A stretch of 27,457 nt of DNA from a virus: positions 1 through 27,457 of IMG/VR virus record IMGVR_UViG_3300021599_000280, one strand, 5' to 3'. Of this stretch, positions 1 through 6,569 are shown piece after piece. Every line of letters starts with the position of its first letter. The stretch's first letter is position 1. A program made the position numbers and the translations under genes. The notes beneath the pieces are model-generated. The model did no database searches. It was not told where the DNA came from and saw only the letters and a list, made by a program, of their open reading frames with translations.

Positions 1-53
1 TCTGCGGCTTCTTCTTGTAGGATAGCCATAACTTCGTAAGTTTGTTCGTTCAT
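1..53 (-). CDS. Unknown protein, N-terminal fragment cut by window edge
   Basis: The first 17 residues of a minus-strand gene are visible (it starts MNEQTYEVMAIL). Its ATG overlaps the TGA stop of the gene upstream (ATGA), the same coupling seen at many junctions in this window, which supports a real start. The rest lies outside the window, so no function can be assigned. Confidence 0.5.
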   Translation of the reverse strand, partial: MNEQTYEVMAILQEEAA

Positions 54-274
54 TCTTTATTTCCAATATTATACTTTTGTCGAATCTTTGAAGCAACAAC
101 ATTTGCCGGATACATCGGCTCAAGAGATAACATATCATCACAAATATCGTTGACAATTAACTCGGCAAACTTTTCTATGGCATGTTCCCACGGGATTCGT
201 TTTGCTCCGAGTCCGTAAATTTCGAGCCCTGACGCTCTCTCAAATTCTCTAAGTTTCTCATGCATATTATTCAT
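50..274 (-). CDS. Hypothetical protein (74 aa)
   Basis: A short soluble protein with no recognised family. The ATG at 274 lies one base after the stop of the exonuclease gene, with the purine-rich stretch GCAAGAGAAAGA just upstream. A longer reading from a TTG at 292 would overlap the exonuclease and looks less likely. The sequence mixes acidic and hydrophobic residues (for example HAIEKFAELIVNDICDDM) in a helical pattern, with no signal peptide, membrane segment or cysteine motif. It sits in a translationally coupled run with the exonuclease and the partial gene at the window edge. Confidence 0.6.
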   Translation of the reverse strand: MNNMHEKLREFERASGLEIYGLGAKRIPWEHAIEKFAELIVNDICDDMLSLEPMYPANVVASKIRQKYNIGNKE

Positions 275-275
275 A

Positions 276-563
276 TTATCTTTCTCTTGCAAAAGGATTA
301 ATATATTGTCCTGAACTTGTTGTGCTTGTCTTCAGTGTTTTAAACACATTTTGTACACCCACTGCTTGATTCCATGCATCTTCTAATGCGTGGTGTTTTA
401 GTACAGGTGGACGTTGTGGATTAATACCAATGTCAAACAATGTGCGTGTGCAACGAGCTTCCCAAAAACTCCACGGAACTGCCTTGCCAATCTTTTTAAA
501 CACATGCTCACAGATCACAATGTCAAAGGCAGCACCATGACTCCAAACACGTTTAGCACCCCA
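276..563 (-). CDS. dexA: DexA-like 3'-5' exonuclease, C-terminal part (frame broken)
   Basis: This is the C-terminal half of the DEDD-family exonuclease whose N-terminus is at 515-877. In this frame the protein reads WSHGAAFDIVICEHVF, then a helical stretch, then HHALEDAWNQA. That is the late exonuclease motif: a His followed five residues later by the fourth metal-binding Asp (HxAxxD). The FD in AAFDI is the middle acidic motif. It has no start of its own. It is out of frame with the N-terminal half only because a 17-bp segment is duplicated at 547-580; deleting one copy joins KFCWGAKRV to WSHGAAFDI and gives an ordinary full-length enzyme of about 195 residues. Confidence 0.8.
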   Translation of the reverse strand, partial: WGAKRVWSHGAAFDIVICEHVFKKIGKAVPWSFWEARCTRTLFDIGINPQRPPVLKHHALEDAWNQAVGVQNVFKTLKTSTTSSGQYINPFARER

Positions 564-877
564 ACACGTTTAGCACCCCAACAAAATTTGTACAGTTGAT
601 TAAACGCATCAACTACATCAATCCTATTGTTTTCACTGAACGCTTCGTCCTGTGCTTCTTTGCTTTGATTAGCCCACCAAGCGATAGTGTCATCATTGGT
701 AACTAACCCAATACGATCACAACTGTCTAAGTCTACACGAACGTAGAACTTTTCACACTTTGGATCTTTTACATCGTCGCCGAACGGATCAAACTTTACT
801 GCACCAATCGTAAGAATGGCAGCATCCGGAGATGTTGCCAATGTTTCTAAATCGATCATAATATCTGTATTTGCCAT
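515..877 (-). CDS. dexA: DexA-like 3'-5' exonuclease, N-terminal part (frame broken)
   Basis: N-terminal half of a DnaQ/DEDD-fold 3'-5' exodeoxyribonuclease resembling T4 DexA. The first metal motif is DLETL near residues 9-13, followed by DAAILTIGAVKF, the usual beta-hairpin of this fold. T4 DexA degrades DNA from 3' ends and is thought to help break down host DNA. The true frame holds through CWGAKRV (about residue 105); the remaining residues printed in this frame come from reading the second copy of a 17-bp tandem repeat and are spurious. A sigma-70-like promoter lies at 903-931 and the leader carries AAAGAAAGA. The upstream neighbour is the bS21 gene. Confidence 0.85.
   Translation of the reverse strand: MANTDIMIDLETLATSPDAAILTIGAVKFDPFGDDVKDPKCEKFYVRVDLDSCDRIGLVTNDDTIAWWANQSKEAQDEAFSENNRIDVVDAFNQLYKFCWGAKRVGVLNVFGVMVLPLTL
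547..580. repeat. 17-bp exact tandem duplication inside dexA
   Basis: Two identical adjacent copies of ACACGTTTAGCACCCCA occupy 547-563 and 564-580, and three more bases of the unit (aca) follow. Seventeen is not a multiple of three, so the duplication shifts the exonuclease frame. Removing one copy restores a continuous protein with all expected motifs. Confidence 0.95.
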
Positions 878-902
878 ATAAGTATCTTTCTTTAAGAAAC
901 TT

Positions 903-931
903 ATTATAACACATACAGACTATTAGGTCAA
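903..931 (-). promoter_or_regulatory. Sigma-70-like promoter for dexA
   Basis: On the minus strand TTGACC (931-926) is followed by a 17-bp spacer and a perfect TATAAT (908-903). The predicted start of transcription is near 896, giving a leader of about 19 bases before the exonuclease ATG at 877. The -35 box overlaps the bS21 stop codon. This would let the unmodified host polymerase transcribe the exonuclease early. Confidence 0.75.
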
Positions 932-1158
932 TACATTTTCTTAGGTAATGAGTCTTTTTCCAGTTTTTTAATCCAACGAGCTCTTGCCGCTGATTTCTTG
1001 CGTTTACGTTCAGTAGTTGGCTTTTCATAAAACTCATTCTTTTGTAGAGTTTTTAGTGTACCTACTTCCTCAATTTTATTTTTAAATCGGCGAATTGCAC
1101 GATTAATATCTTCACCGTCTTTTAACACTACGGCAGTGCCTCTAACATTATTCCTCAT
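928..1158 (-). CDS. rpsU: Ribosomal protein bS21 homologue
   Basis: A 76-residue homologue of the small-subunit ribosomal protein bS21. Diagnostic features are RAIRRFKNKIEEVG (the first helix) and the near-invariant block FYEKPTTERKRKKSAARAR, followed by a basic C-terminal helix. In bacteria bS21 sits near the anti-Shine-Dalgarno end of 16S rRNA and helps initiation. Phage copies are known from aquatic phages, including phages of SAR11, and are thought to swap into host ribosomes. The ATG at 1158 is chosen because GAGGA lies at good spacing before it and the family begins near here; it overlaps the previous gene by 11 bases. The family call is secure, but the role in infection is inferred. 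Confidence 0.93.
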   Translation of the reverse strand: MRNNVRGTAVVLKDGEDINRAIRRFKNKIEEVGTLKTLQKNEFYEKPTTERKRKKSAARARWIKKLEKDSLPKKMY

Positions 1159-1564
1159 CGGGTTCCTCTTCGTTATCATCGTTGGCCTCTTTTAAGGCAT
1201 CTAAAATCCAGTCTAAGTTATATATCCTATTACGACTAATCAGGTGCCAAGGTGTGATTTCATCTGTAGTCAAATAATGGGTATTGGGTTGTGCTAGTAA
1301 GAAACTAACAAATTGTTTAGTAATTGAATCACAATTATCGATGTCAATAATGATAAAGTCAGCTTGTTGGCTAACACTTAACATCCATTCAATATCAACT
1401 TCGTCTGTGTCATACATGTAGACATTTAAGTCATCTATACTTTGGCTTAGCAGTTGCTGGAACTGCATTTTAACTTTAGTACTAGGTTTGATTAATAGGT
1501 ATCCAGGATTAAGATTAAACAACTTATCCGGAGGGGTAATTAGGTTTATTTTTCCAAGGTTCAT
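1148..1564 (-). CDS. Hypothetical protein with acidic tail (138 aa)
   Basis: No recognised family. The protein alternates predicted strands and helices. A hydrophobic strand ending in two aspartates (ADFIIIDIDNCD, near residues 68-79) resembles the core strand of a Rossmann-like or P-loop-like fold, but no nucleotide-binding loop is visible. The last fifteen residues are almost all Asp, Glu and Asn. It lies directly upstream of bS21 and its stop codon overlaps the bS21 start, so the two are probably translationally coupled. That coupling is the only functional hint. Confidence 0.7.
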   Translation of the reverse strand: MNLGKINLITPPDKLFNLNPGYLLIKPSTKVKMQFQQLLSQSIDDLNVYMYDTDEVDIEWMLSVSQQADFIIIDIDNCDSITKQFVSFLLAQPNTHYLTTDEITPWHLISRNRIYNLDWILDALKEANDDNEEEPDEE

Positions 1565-1640
1565 ATTATTAATTAGCTGTCTCTGTGTTTAATACGATTC
1601 CAAAGAGAGTTAGGAGTCTGTTCGCTATTTTGAACATAGC

Positions 1641-3032
1641 TTAGTCCTTGGTCTTCACGACTAACTCTCCCTCTTTCCTCATCATGTAGCTGCTCTTTTT
1701 TTTTGATTCGTCTAACTCTTTAACTGCTTCTTGATCAGACGAGTCAGCATTGATCCACATACTACCATTAAAAATAAGATTACGCATTACACCGTCAATC
1801 TCTCTAGTTGTACGATCACCCTTCATTGGATTTTCTGGATAAGGAAACAGTGCTTTGATTCCTTCGTCAACAATTTCTTCAGCAGATTTTTCTTTAGAAA
1901 CTTCTTCTTCAGCGGCTTCAATCATTTTGTTCCACTGATCTAAAGGATCTACTTGTTCTGTGACAGTAGTTTCGTTGGCTATGCCATTTCCACTCTCCGT
2001 AGTCAGGCTGTCACCCTCTGCTTTGTGAACTATCGGTTCTAGATTTTTAAAATGCGAGAAAGGTTGATTCAAGTACGGGTGTTGTTCTAATATAGATTTT
2101 TCTTCTACAGGTTTGTCAAACATCCAACCTGGCGGGTGCGGATCATTCGACACAGTTTCTTCTTTGGGCTTCTCATCTGCAAATGCCTGATTTAACTCGT
2201 CAGCTACTTCCCGGAGGTGCGCTTCCATATAATCAAACTCATCTTCTTCTTTAGCTTGTCTAAACCACTGGAATGAGTATTGGCTTGCTAACAATAGGAT
2301 AACAGCTAGCGGGTCAAACACTACAACAATAATAATGATTACCCATGTAACAGCTTTTTCTAATACATTAGCATCGGGATTGTCACCGTAGATAAAGTTA
2401 GCAATATATTTTATCGGACCAACTTCTGCCTCCACTTTGCGTACTTCTGCGGCAATGGGTGCTCGCTCTTCATTAAGCTGAGTAATTGTTTTCTGTTCGG
2501 CTGCAATCTCGGATTGAAGACGACTGCGTTCTTTTTGTTGTGCTCGGCGGATTGCCACTGCTTTGTCGGCACCTGTTTCCGTAGTACTGCGACCCATAAC
2601 CTGGTCGACAGCTTCATCCATTTGTTTAAGAGCTTTGCGGTTTGCATCTATATTGTCCTTTGCTGTCTTAATCTTTTCATCATAGACTGAAATCTTAGCC
2701 TGTACATCACCTGACACTAGGCCAGCATCACTATGTGCTTTACTTAGGAATCCAAAGATACCCATACTAGTAATAAGCATTAATATAGCAATGGCAGCGA
2801 GCAGATAACCTTTAATGAATACAGGTGCTCGATGCCAATTTAACTTTAACCAGACAGTGGCAATTAGTTTACTAACCTCTAGTACCACGCCCATGACAAT
2901 AATAGGCACTACAGCAGCCGCAAAGATACTAACCAATCCTGCAACACTATACCAAATGGCAACGGCAGATATAGTTAATCCGCTTAGGAGCGCAAACCAT
3001 GCTATAGACTTATCGGCTAATGTTATCTTCAT
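1641..3032 (-). CDS. Large multi-pass membrane protein with coiled coil (463 aa)
   Basis: Three hydrophobic segments lie in the first 95 residues (about 10-29, 33-58 and 73-95). A long charged coiled-coil region follows at about 110-205 (repeated Lys/Glu/Gln heptads), then a fourth, very hydrophobic segment near 225-250 (VTWVIIIIVVVFDPLAVILL). The C-terminal 200 residues are acidic and probably disordered. The layout recalls DUF4407-type membrane proteins, but that link is tentative. It follows the cell-wall hydrolase and the holin candidate, so a role in lysis or membrane remodelling is possible; superinfection exclusion is an alternative. A TAAATA box lies at 3039-3044, very close to the ATG. 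Confidence 0.8.
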   Translation of the reverse strand: MKITLADKSIAWFALLSGLTISAVAIWYSVAGLVSIFAAAVVPIIVMGVVLEVSKLIATVWLKLNWHRAPVFIKGYLLAAIAILMLITSMGIFGFLSKAHSDAGLVSGDVQAKISVYDEKIKTAKDNIDANRKALKQMDEAVDQVMGRSTTETGADKAVAIRRAQQKERSRLQSEIAAEQKTITQLNEERAPIAAEVRKVEAEVGPIKYIANFIYGDNPDANVLEKAVTWVIIIIVVVFDPLAVILLLASQYSFQWFRQAKEEDEFDYMEAHLREVADELNQAFADEKPKEETVSNDPHPPGWMFDKPVEEKSILEQHPYLNQPFSHFKNLEPIVHKAEGDSLTTESGNGIANETTVTEQVDPLDQWNKMIEAAEEEVSKEKSAEEIVDEGIKALFPYPENPMKGDRTTREIDGVMRNLIFNGSMWINADSSDQEAVKELDESKKKSSYMMRKEGELVVKTKD

Positions 3033-3076
3033 AGAATGTATTTATTGTAATTTTTATAGGTATTATACCCATATAA

Positions 3077-3397
3077 TTACTTAAAGATAATCAGTGCCAT
3101 CAACATGGCTTGCACAAAGAAACCAAAACCAATTGTGATAATGTTTAACAAGTCTTTGGCAATTACTGATCGCACAAAGAATGTAAACAGGCCCAACCAC
3201 ATTAGGGCAACCATGTCAACTGGTGGCAACTTTTCAGTTAGTCCAGTGAGCACAGCAACCAAAGTTGGAATAGTGGCTAAATGCACTAGAATTACGGCAA
3301 CCCAACCTAATGTCTCTGCTGACATGTGCCCGATGTTTTCTTTAATATTGTCCATAACTCTGCGAACGTTAACCAACTCTCTCAAACTAACTTGCAT
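3077..3397 (-). CDS. Small membrane protein, holin candidate (106 aa)
   Basis: After a polar N-terminus of about 28 residues there are three hydrophobic segments: LGWVAVILVHLATIPTLVAV, VDMVALMWLGLFTFFV and IITIGFGFFVQAMLMALIIF. The chain ends in a lysine. Size, three-segment topology and position immediately after the cell-wall hydrolase are typical of a class I holin, which would permeabilise the inner membrane to time lysis. No specific holin family is recognised, so the call rests on topology and context. The ATG at 3397 follows AAGGA at proper spacing, and that site lies just after the hydrolase stop, so the genes form an operon. Confidence 0.75.
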   Translation of the reverse strand: MQVSLRELVNVRRVMDNIKENIGHMSAETLGWVAVILVHLATIPTLVAVLTGLTEKLPPVDMVALMWLGLFTFFVRSVIAKDLLNIITIGFGFFVQAMLMALIIFK

Positions 3398-3406
3398 GAT
3401 AAATCC

Positions 3407-4228
3407 TTATTTGTAAAATACATGACCGGCAATGGTTGCTACTCGTTCTCTGTTCCATTTTGGATTGATATGAGTAGCGTGGAAGTAAAGTGCCTTCTGA
3501 AGGCTGGGTAAACGGAATCCTTCTAATAAGACCTGACGTGCAACCATTTCACTTTCTTTGAACGCAGCCATATTTCTAGGCCTAGTCATAGTGGCAGTTT
3601 CGCAATACCAACTAAATTGGCATAGAACTTTCTCATAGACTATGTTCTTTTGATAAACAACTTGACAGATGTCTTTGGGGAACTGTCCGCTTTCAGCACG
3701 ATTGATAGTAACCTGTGCCACAGCAACCTTACCTTCAAATGGTTGGTTGCCTGCTTCGTAATAGATGTTACGAGCCAAACATTCTAACTGTTTGTTTCTA
3801 ACTTCAGCAGTGACTGAGGTGTTATTCATAACCAACTGCTTGTTTGGGTCAAGTTTATACATGACCGCTTTGTATCCAATAAATCCAACAAGTGCTAGAC
3901 CGATCAATACAGTGCCAATACCTTTAACTTTAGTGCCAGTGTAGACTGGATTGGGTTTGAGTACAGCATTTCCTGTACTGTCGCCACGACTGGGAATATG
4001 TGCAGTAGTACGTTGATTTGGGCTGTTTAAAGAATACTGCAACGGCTCAGCGGCCATTGCTCGTTTACGTTTCTTTTCTTCTGCCTCAACACCCCACTTT
4101 TTTTGGATGTCTTTCCAATCTTGGTCCAACTGCTCTGCTCGACGTTTAGCTTCTGATGAAGCAAACTTTTGTTTGCCTTTTCGTTTACCTGTAGTAGATA
4201 ACCACGGGCCTTCTAAATGCATTGACAA
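3407..4228 (-). CDS. SleB/CwlJ-type cell-wall hydrolase, membrane-anchored endolysin
   Basis: The C-terminal domain (about residues 145-273) matches the SleB/CwlJ hydrolase family, which cleaves peptidoglycan glycan strands. It contains ARNIYYEAGNQPFEGKVAVA, with the likely catalytic Glu near 158, then INRAESGQFP, CQFSWYC and ALYFHATHINPKW. A lysine-rich N-terminus (1-60) and one transmembrane segment (about 104-121) precede it, so the enzyme should be anchored in the inner membrane with the catalytic domain outside. AGGAG lies six bases before a TTG at 4228; the first in-frame ATG is at 4222, so the start is either MSMHL or MHL. It heads the lysis genes and has its own promoter-like sequence. 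Confidence 0.88.
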   Translation of the reverse strand: MSMHLEGPWLSTTGKRKGKQKFASSEAKRRAEQLDQDWKDIQKKWGVEAEEKKRKRAMAAEPLQYSLNSPNQRTTAHIPSRGDSTGNAVLKPNPVYTGTKVKGIGTVLIGLALVGFIGYKAVMYKLDPNKQLVMNNTSVTAEVRNKQLECLARNIYYEAGNQPFEGKVAVAQVTINRAESGQFPKDICQVVYQKNIVYEKVLCQFSWYCETATMTRPRNMAAFKESEMVARQVLLEGFRLPSLQKALYFHATHINPKWNRERVATIAGHVFYK

Positions 4229-4259
4229 TTCATACTCCTAAAAGTTAAACACAATCTGT

Positions 4260-4288
4260 ATTGTAACTTCTTTTTAGGAATATGTCTA
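4260..4288 (-). promoter_or_regulatory. Sigma-70-like promoter for the lysis genes
   Basis: TAGACA (4288-4283), a 17-bp spacer and TACAAT (4265-4260) read toward the hydrolase. Each box has one mismatch to consensus. A small perfect inverted repeat, ACAAT-CTGT-ATTGT at 4251-4264, overlaps the -10 box and could be an operator, though it is short enough to occur by chance. Confidence 0.5.
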
Positions 4289-4304
4289 GTCTTTTGGACA
4301 GTAT

Positions 4305-4874
4305 CTATATAGTAGTAGCCAAACGATCTAGATTATAGAGATTGATAATCATATGAATTCTGTGATCATCGCCACCGTTATACACACCATGCATTCTCGT
4401 GCTATCAAATTCATAAATCTTACCTTTTTCCCAATGGTAAGAATTATTATCTATTCTATATATTGCCTTGTCATTTGTTTGAATAGGCACATGGATCCTA
4501 TGGCAGAGTGTTAAAAAGTTGCCTCTGTCAACATGACCACCAACAAAACCTTTAGGATGACATCTAGTTAAAAGAGCAGCATATTGTTTAAATTCGTAGT
4601 GATTCTTTAATAAAGCTAATACTGGCTCTATAACAGGAAAATACTTATCGTATAATTTTCGTTTTGAAATATCCATAATGGATGTATCATCATCGAAAGC
4701 AGTTGCACATAAGCAAGTGTGAAATATAGGAATTGAATTTGTGCCAGCCATTGTCGGAATGCCAGCCCTGTACTCATCCTCAAACCAATCTTTTTCTTCA
4801 ATAGTACTTAATATATCATCCACCATTGAAATAGGAATATCACAAATCACTTTTTGATCTATGTTCATTTTCAT
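4305..4874 (-). CDS. 2-oxoglutarate/Fe(II) oxygenase, aspartyl/asparaginyl hydroxylase-like
   Basis: The double-stranded beta-helix core is visible in the second half. GGHVDRGN supplies the HxD iron ligands (His114, Asp116), RIHVPIQTN is the strand typical of aspartyl/asparaginyl beta-hydroxylases, DSTRMHGVYN supplies the distal His (162), and DDHRIHMIINLY carries the Arg (172) that would bind 2-oxoglutarate. Such enzymes hydroxylate protein side chains or small molecules; the phage target is unknown. The ATG at 4874 follows AAAGGAG at good spacing, and a TAAATA box sits 18 bases upstream. It is the second such oxygenase in the window, and the two are of different subfamilies. Confidence 0.82.
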   Translation of the reverse strand: MKMNIDQKVICDIPISMVDDILSTIEEKDWFEDEYRAGIPTMAGTNSIPIFHTCLCATAFDDDTSIMDISKRKLYDKYFPVIEPVLALLKNHYEFKQYAALLTRCHPKGFVGGHVDRGNFLTLCHRIHVPIQTNDKAIYRIDNNSYHWEKGKIYEFDSTRMHGVYNGGDDHRIHMIINLYNLDRLATTI

Positions 4875-4903
4875 TATGGGTCTCCTTTCTAATATTTACT
4901 ATA

Positions 4904-4941
4904 ACTGCTAGTACTGTTTAATTGACTAGCAGTCAATTAAA
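4904..4941 (-). promoter_or_regulatory. Two overlapping, mutually exclusive hairpins
   Basis: An 11-bp perfect inverted repeat with a 3-base loop (4917-4927 with 4931-4941) overlaps the stop codon of the gene at 4937. A second 9-bp perfect repeat (ACTGCTAGT at 4904-4912 pairing with ACTAGCAGT at 4925-4933) shares bases with it. Only one can form at a time. Neither is followed by a T-run on the minus strand, so this is not a standard terminator. It sits between the Isc cluster and the oxygenase gene. Confidence 0.6.
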
Positions 4942-5266
4942 ATGAGCCCGCTACCATTTCTAGTAGTTCTTCATGTTCATACGATTCATATTCCTCGTTG
5001 AACTCATATATAGCATCATCGATACCTTCCCAACCTTTTACACCCAGCATTTCAAATAATTCTTTTTTGGTTATAGGTTCGTTACGCATATGGCTAACCC
5101 AAACTGATGTCATAATGATGCAGGCAAATACAGTTCTGTCACTATACACTTCGTTGGCTTCACACCATTGAATAGTACGTTCCATGTAGTATCGAATGTC
5201 TTCAATTCTATGCTCTAATTGAGCAATCCAATCTCTAGTTGCTTTTCTATCCCACACTTTTTTCAT
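4937..5266 (-). CDS. Hypothetical protein coupled to IscA (109 aa)
   Basis: A soluble, mostly helical protein with an acidic C-terminus and two isolated cysteines. No family is recognised. Its ATG overlaps the TGA of the IscA-like gene (ATGA), so it is translated with it and may act in the same iron-sulfur module; that is inference from position only. The central part (residues about 50-75) reads as two helices, with the second around PITKKELFEMLGVKGW resembling a small helix-turn-helix or domain-packing segment. Confidence 0.7.
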   Translation of the reverse strand: MKKVWDRKATRDWIAQLEHRIEDIRYYMERTIQWCEANEVYSDRTVFACIIMTSVWVSHMRNEPITKKELFEMLGVKGWEGIDDAIYEFNEEYESYEHEELLEMVAGSF

Positions 5267-5589
5267 ACCCTAAAACTTTCACCACATCCACATTTGTCAC
5301 GTTCATTTGGATTTCGAAATTCAAATCCTTCATTGAGGCCATTGCGAATCCAATCAACTATTAGGCCTTTTAAATAGACTTCTGATTTAGCATCAACTAA
5401 TAAGGCAAAATCTGGATGAGCGTAGTTGGTTACACCTACTTCAGCTTCGTAGCTATCCACAAATTCTAACACATAGGCTAACCCACTGCATCCTGTAGTT
5501 TTTACACCTAGCCTGATACCTATACCGCGGCCTCGTTTGGTTAACTGTTGTTTGATCTTTTTAGCCGCTGTGTCTGTTACGGTAATCAT
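5263..5589 (-). CDS. iscA: IscA/HesB-type Fe-S carrier protein
   Basis: A 108-residue A-type iron-sulfur carrier. The three ligand cysteines are in the canonical places: TTGCSGLAY (Cys34) and the C-terminal CGCG (Cys100 and Cys102), and the start MITVTDTAAKKI is also typical. A-type carriers receive clusters from a scaffold such as IscU and deliver them to apo-proteins in the cytoplasm. The gene overlaps the end of the IscU gene by 29 bases, a compact arrangement that supports joint function. Length and motifs look intact. Host origin is likely, but no close donor can be named from sequence alone. Confidence 0.92.
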   Translation of the reverse strand: MITVTDTAAKKIKQQLTKRGRGIGIRLGVKTTGCSGLAYVLEFVDSYEAEVGVTNYAHPDFALLVDAKSEVYLKGLIVDWIRNGLNEGFEFRNPNERDKCGCGESFRV

Positions 5590-5796
5590 TTACTGCCGCC
5601 TTGATAGCATCTTCTGCCAATATGCTACAATGTATTTTAACTGGCGGTAGGGCTAGTTCTTCGGCGATTTCGGAGTTTTTAATTGATCCTGCTTCGTCGA
5701 TGTGCATTCCTTTGACCCATTCTGTAATGAGGCTCGAGCTCGCAATAGCCGATCCGCAGCCATACGTTTTAAATTTTGCATCTGTAATAATACCTG
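5561..5796 (-). CDS. iscU: IscU-type Fe-S scaffold, C-terminal part (frame broken)
   Basis: This frame carries the second half of IscU: TYGCGSAIASSSLITEWVKG with the second ligand Cys, and LPPVKIHCSILAEDAI with the third Cys preceded by the conserved Lys-Ile-His. It is separated from the N-terminal half only by the 34-bp tandem duplication at 5763-5830. With one copy removed the protein is 128 residues, the length of E. coli IscU, with cysteines at 37, 64 and 107. The last residues overlap the IscA gene. Confidence 0.85.
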
Positions 5797-5830
5797 TACG
5801 TTTTAAATTTTGCATCTGTAATAATACCTG
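5763..5830. repeat. 34-bp exact tandem duplication inside iscU
   Basis: Two identical adjacent copies lie at 5763-5796 and 5797-5830; each starts TACGTTTTAAATTTTGCATC and ends AATACCTG. Thirty-four is not a multiple of three, so the gene is shifted out of frame. Removing one copy restores a normal IscU. Thirty-four is twice the 17-bp unit length in dexA, but the two sequences are unrelated. Confidence 0.95.
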
Positions 5831-5981
5831 TATCATGATCCACCTTTATCTGTAATTTCATTACATCGCCGCAAGCAGGTGCGCCAACCATACCAGTACC
5901 AACATCAGGATCACTCTTATCAAAAGATCCGACATTCCTGGGATTTTCATAGTGATCAACAACTTTATCGCTGTATGCCAT
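5769..5981 (-). CDS. iscU: IscU-type Fe-S scaffold, N-terminal part (frame broken)
   Basis: N-terminal half of the scaffold on which [2Fe-2S] clusters are built before transfer to carriers such as IscA. The opening YSDKVVDHYENPRNVGSF and the block VGAPACGDVMKLQIKV (first ligand Cys37, followed by the conserved Asp39) are characteristic of IscU. The frame is right until the 34-bp duplication; the final RYYYRCKI is a frameshift product. The ATG at 5981 lies within the end of the exported-protein gene. No cysteine desulfurase (IscS) is visible here, so the phage protein would depend on the host sulfur donor. Confidence 0.88.
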   Translation of the reverse strand: MAYSDKVVDHYENPRNVGSFDKSDPDVGTGMVGAPACGDVMKLQIKVDHDTGIITDAKFKTYRYYYRCKI

Positions 5982-6252
5982 AGCAAGTTCTCTCCTTATA
6001 AGTTTTACCTTCAGGAGTTTGTATTTCTCGCCATTCAGTACATGTCTGCACAGGCTGTTGTTCTATAATAACAGGCGCCGGTTGAGGACGGGTCAATACA
6101 TAAGTTACTACGCCGCCTACAATGGCAGGAGCTATCCAATTATTGTGAGAGCCTTGCCAATATCCATGATGCCTAAAACCATGTCCATGGTGCGGACCTG
6201 CAAATACAGTAGCACTGACAGTTAGTAAAAGAACAGTTAAAAGTTTTTTCAT
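5965..6252 (-). CDS. Exported small protein with one membrane segment (95 aa)
   Basis: A clear Sec signal peptide (MKKLLTVLLLTVSATVFA, probable cleavage before GPHHGHG) is followed by a His/Gly-rich stretch (HHGHGFRHHGYW). A hydrophobic segment, APAIVGGVVTYVLTRP, and a proline-rich linker come next. A C-terminal region has two cysteines (CTEW and RTCYG) that could form a disulfide outside the cytoplasm. The ATG at 6252 is preferred because AAGGGG precedes it and the signal peptide begins there. The His-rich segment suggests metal binding, which would fit the iron-related neighbours, but this is speculation. Similar glycine-rich exported proteins exist in bacteria. Confidence 0.75.
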   Translation of the reverse strand: MKKLLTVLLLTVSATVFAGPHHGHGFRHHGYWQGSHNNWIAPAIVGGVVTYVLTRPQPAPVIIEQQPVQTCTEWREIQTPEGKTYKERTCYGIQR

Positions 6253-6302
6253 ATTATACCCCTTGTAAGTATATAACGTATTTACCAGGGGTTTCGTTGA
6301 CA

Positions 6303-6497
6303 TTAAGCTGCTTCTTTTCGAGCGTTCTTAACTGCGGTAACATCGTTACGAGTTTCTTTGCACAACTTAGCCAAATCTTGGCAAGCCTTACGTACACGAG
6401 TGCCGGCAGCGCCAACTTCCTTGTCATAGAATTTTTCGAAGTCTGCCTCCATAGCCTCTACGATTTTTGTGAATTCTGAATATTTGTTTGTTGCCAT
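6303..6497 (-). CDS. Histone H1-like (Hc1-type) DNA-binding protein
   Basis: A 64-residue, helical, lysine-rich protein of the type seen in bacterial histone H1-like proteins. It has an acidic-amphipathic N-terminal helix (IVEAMEADFEKFYDKE), then the conserved GTRVRKACQDLAKLCKE segment, then a basic tail. Such proteins bind DNA non-specifically and compact the nucleoid. In a phage it could help condense viral DNA or reshape the host nucleoid. The usual long Lys/Ala-rich C-terminal tail is very short here. The ATG follows AAAGGAGA at good spacing, implying strong translation. Confidence 0.75.
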   Translation of the reverse strand: MATNKYSEFTKIVEAMEADFEKFYDKEVGAAGTRVRKACQDLAKLCKETRNDVTAVKNARKEAA

Positions 6498-6569
6498 GTT
6501 ATGGTCTCCTTTGTGTTATATTAGTTATTGCTAGCTACAGAATTGTACTTGCAATAGTGAAATGGATTT

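Noticed and set aside
2815-3084. Open frame on the plus strand across the large membrane protein
   Set aside because: It is antisense to a well-supported gene with membrane segments and a coiled coil, has no ribosome binding site, and its own sequence looks non-coding.
4251-4264. Operator for the lysis promoter
   Set aside because: The 5-bp inverted repeat is too short to separate from chance and no repressor gene is visible.
5561-5836. A separate 91-residue gene starting at 5836
   Set aside because: Its first residues come from out-of-frame reading of the 34-bp duplication; only the part after about 5796 is real IscU.
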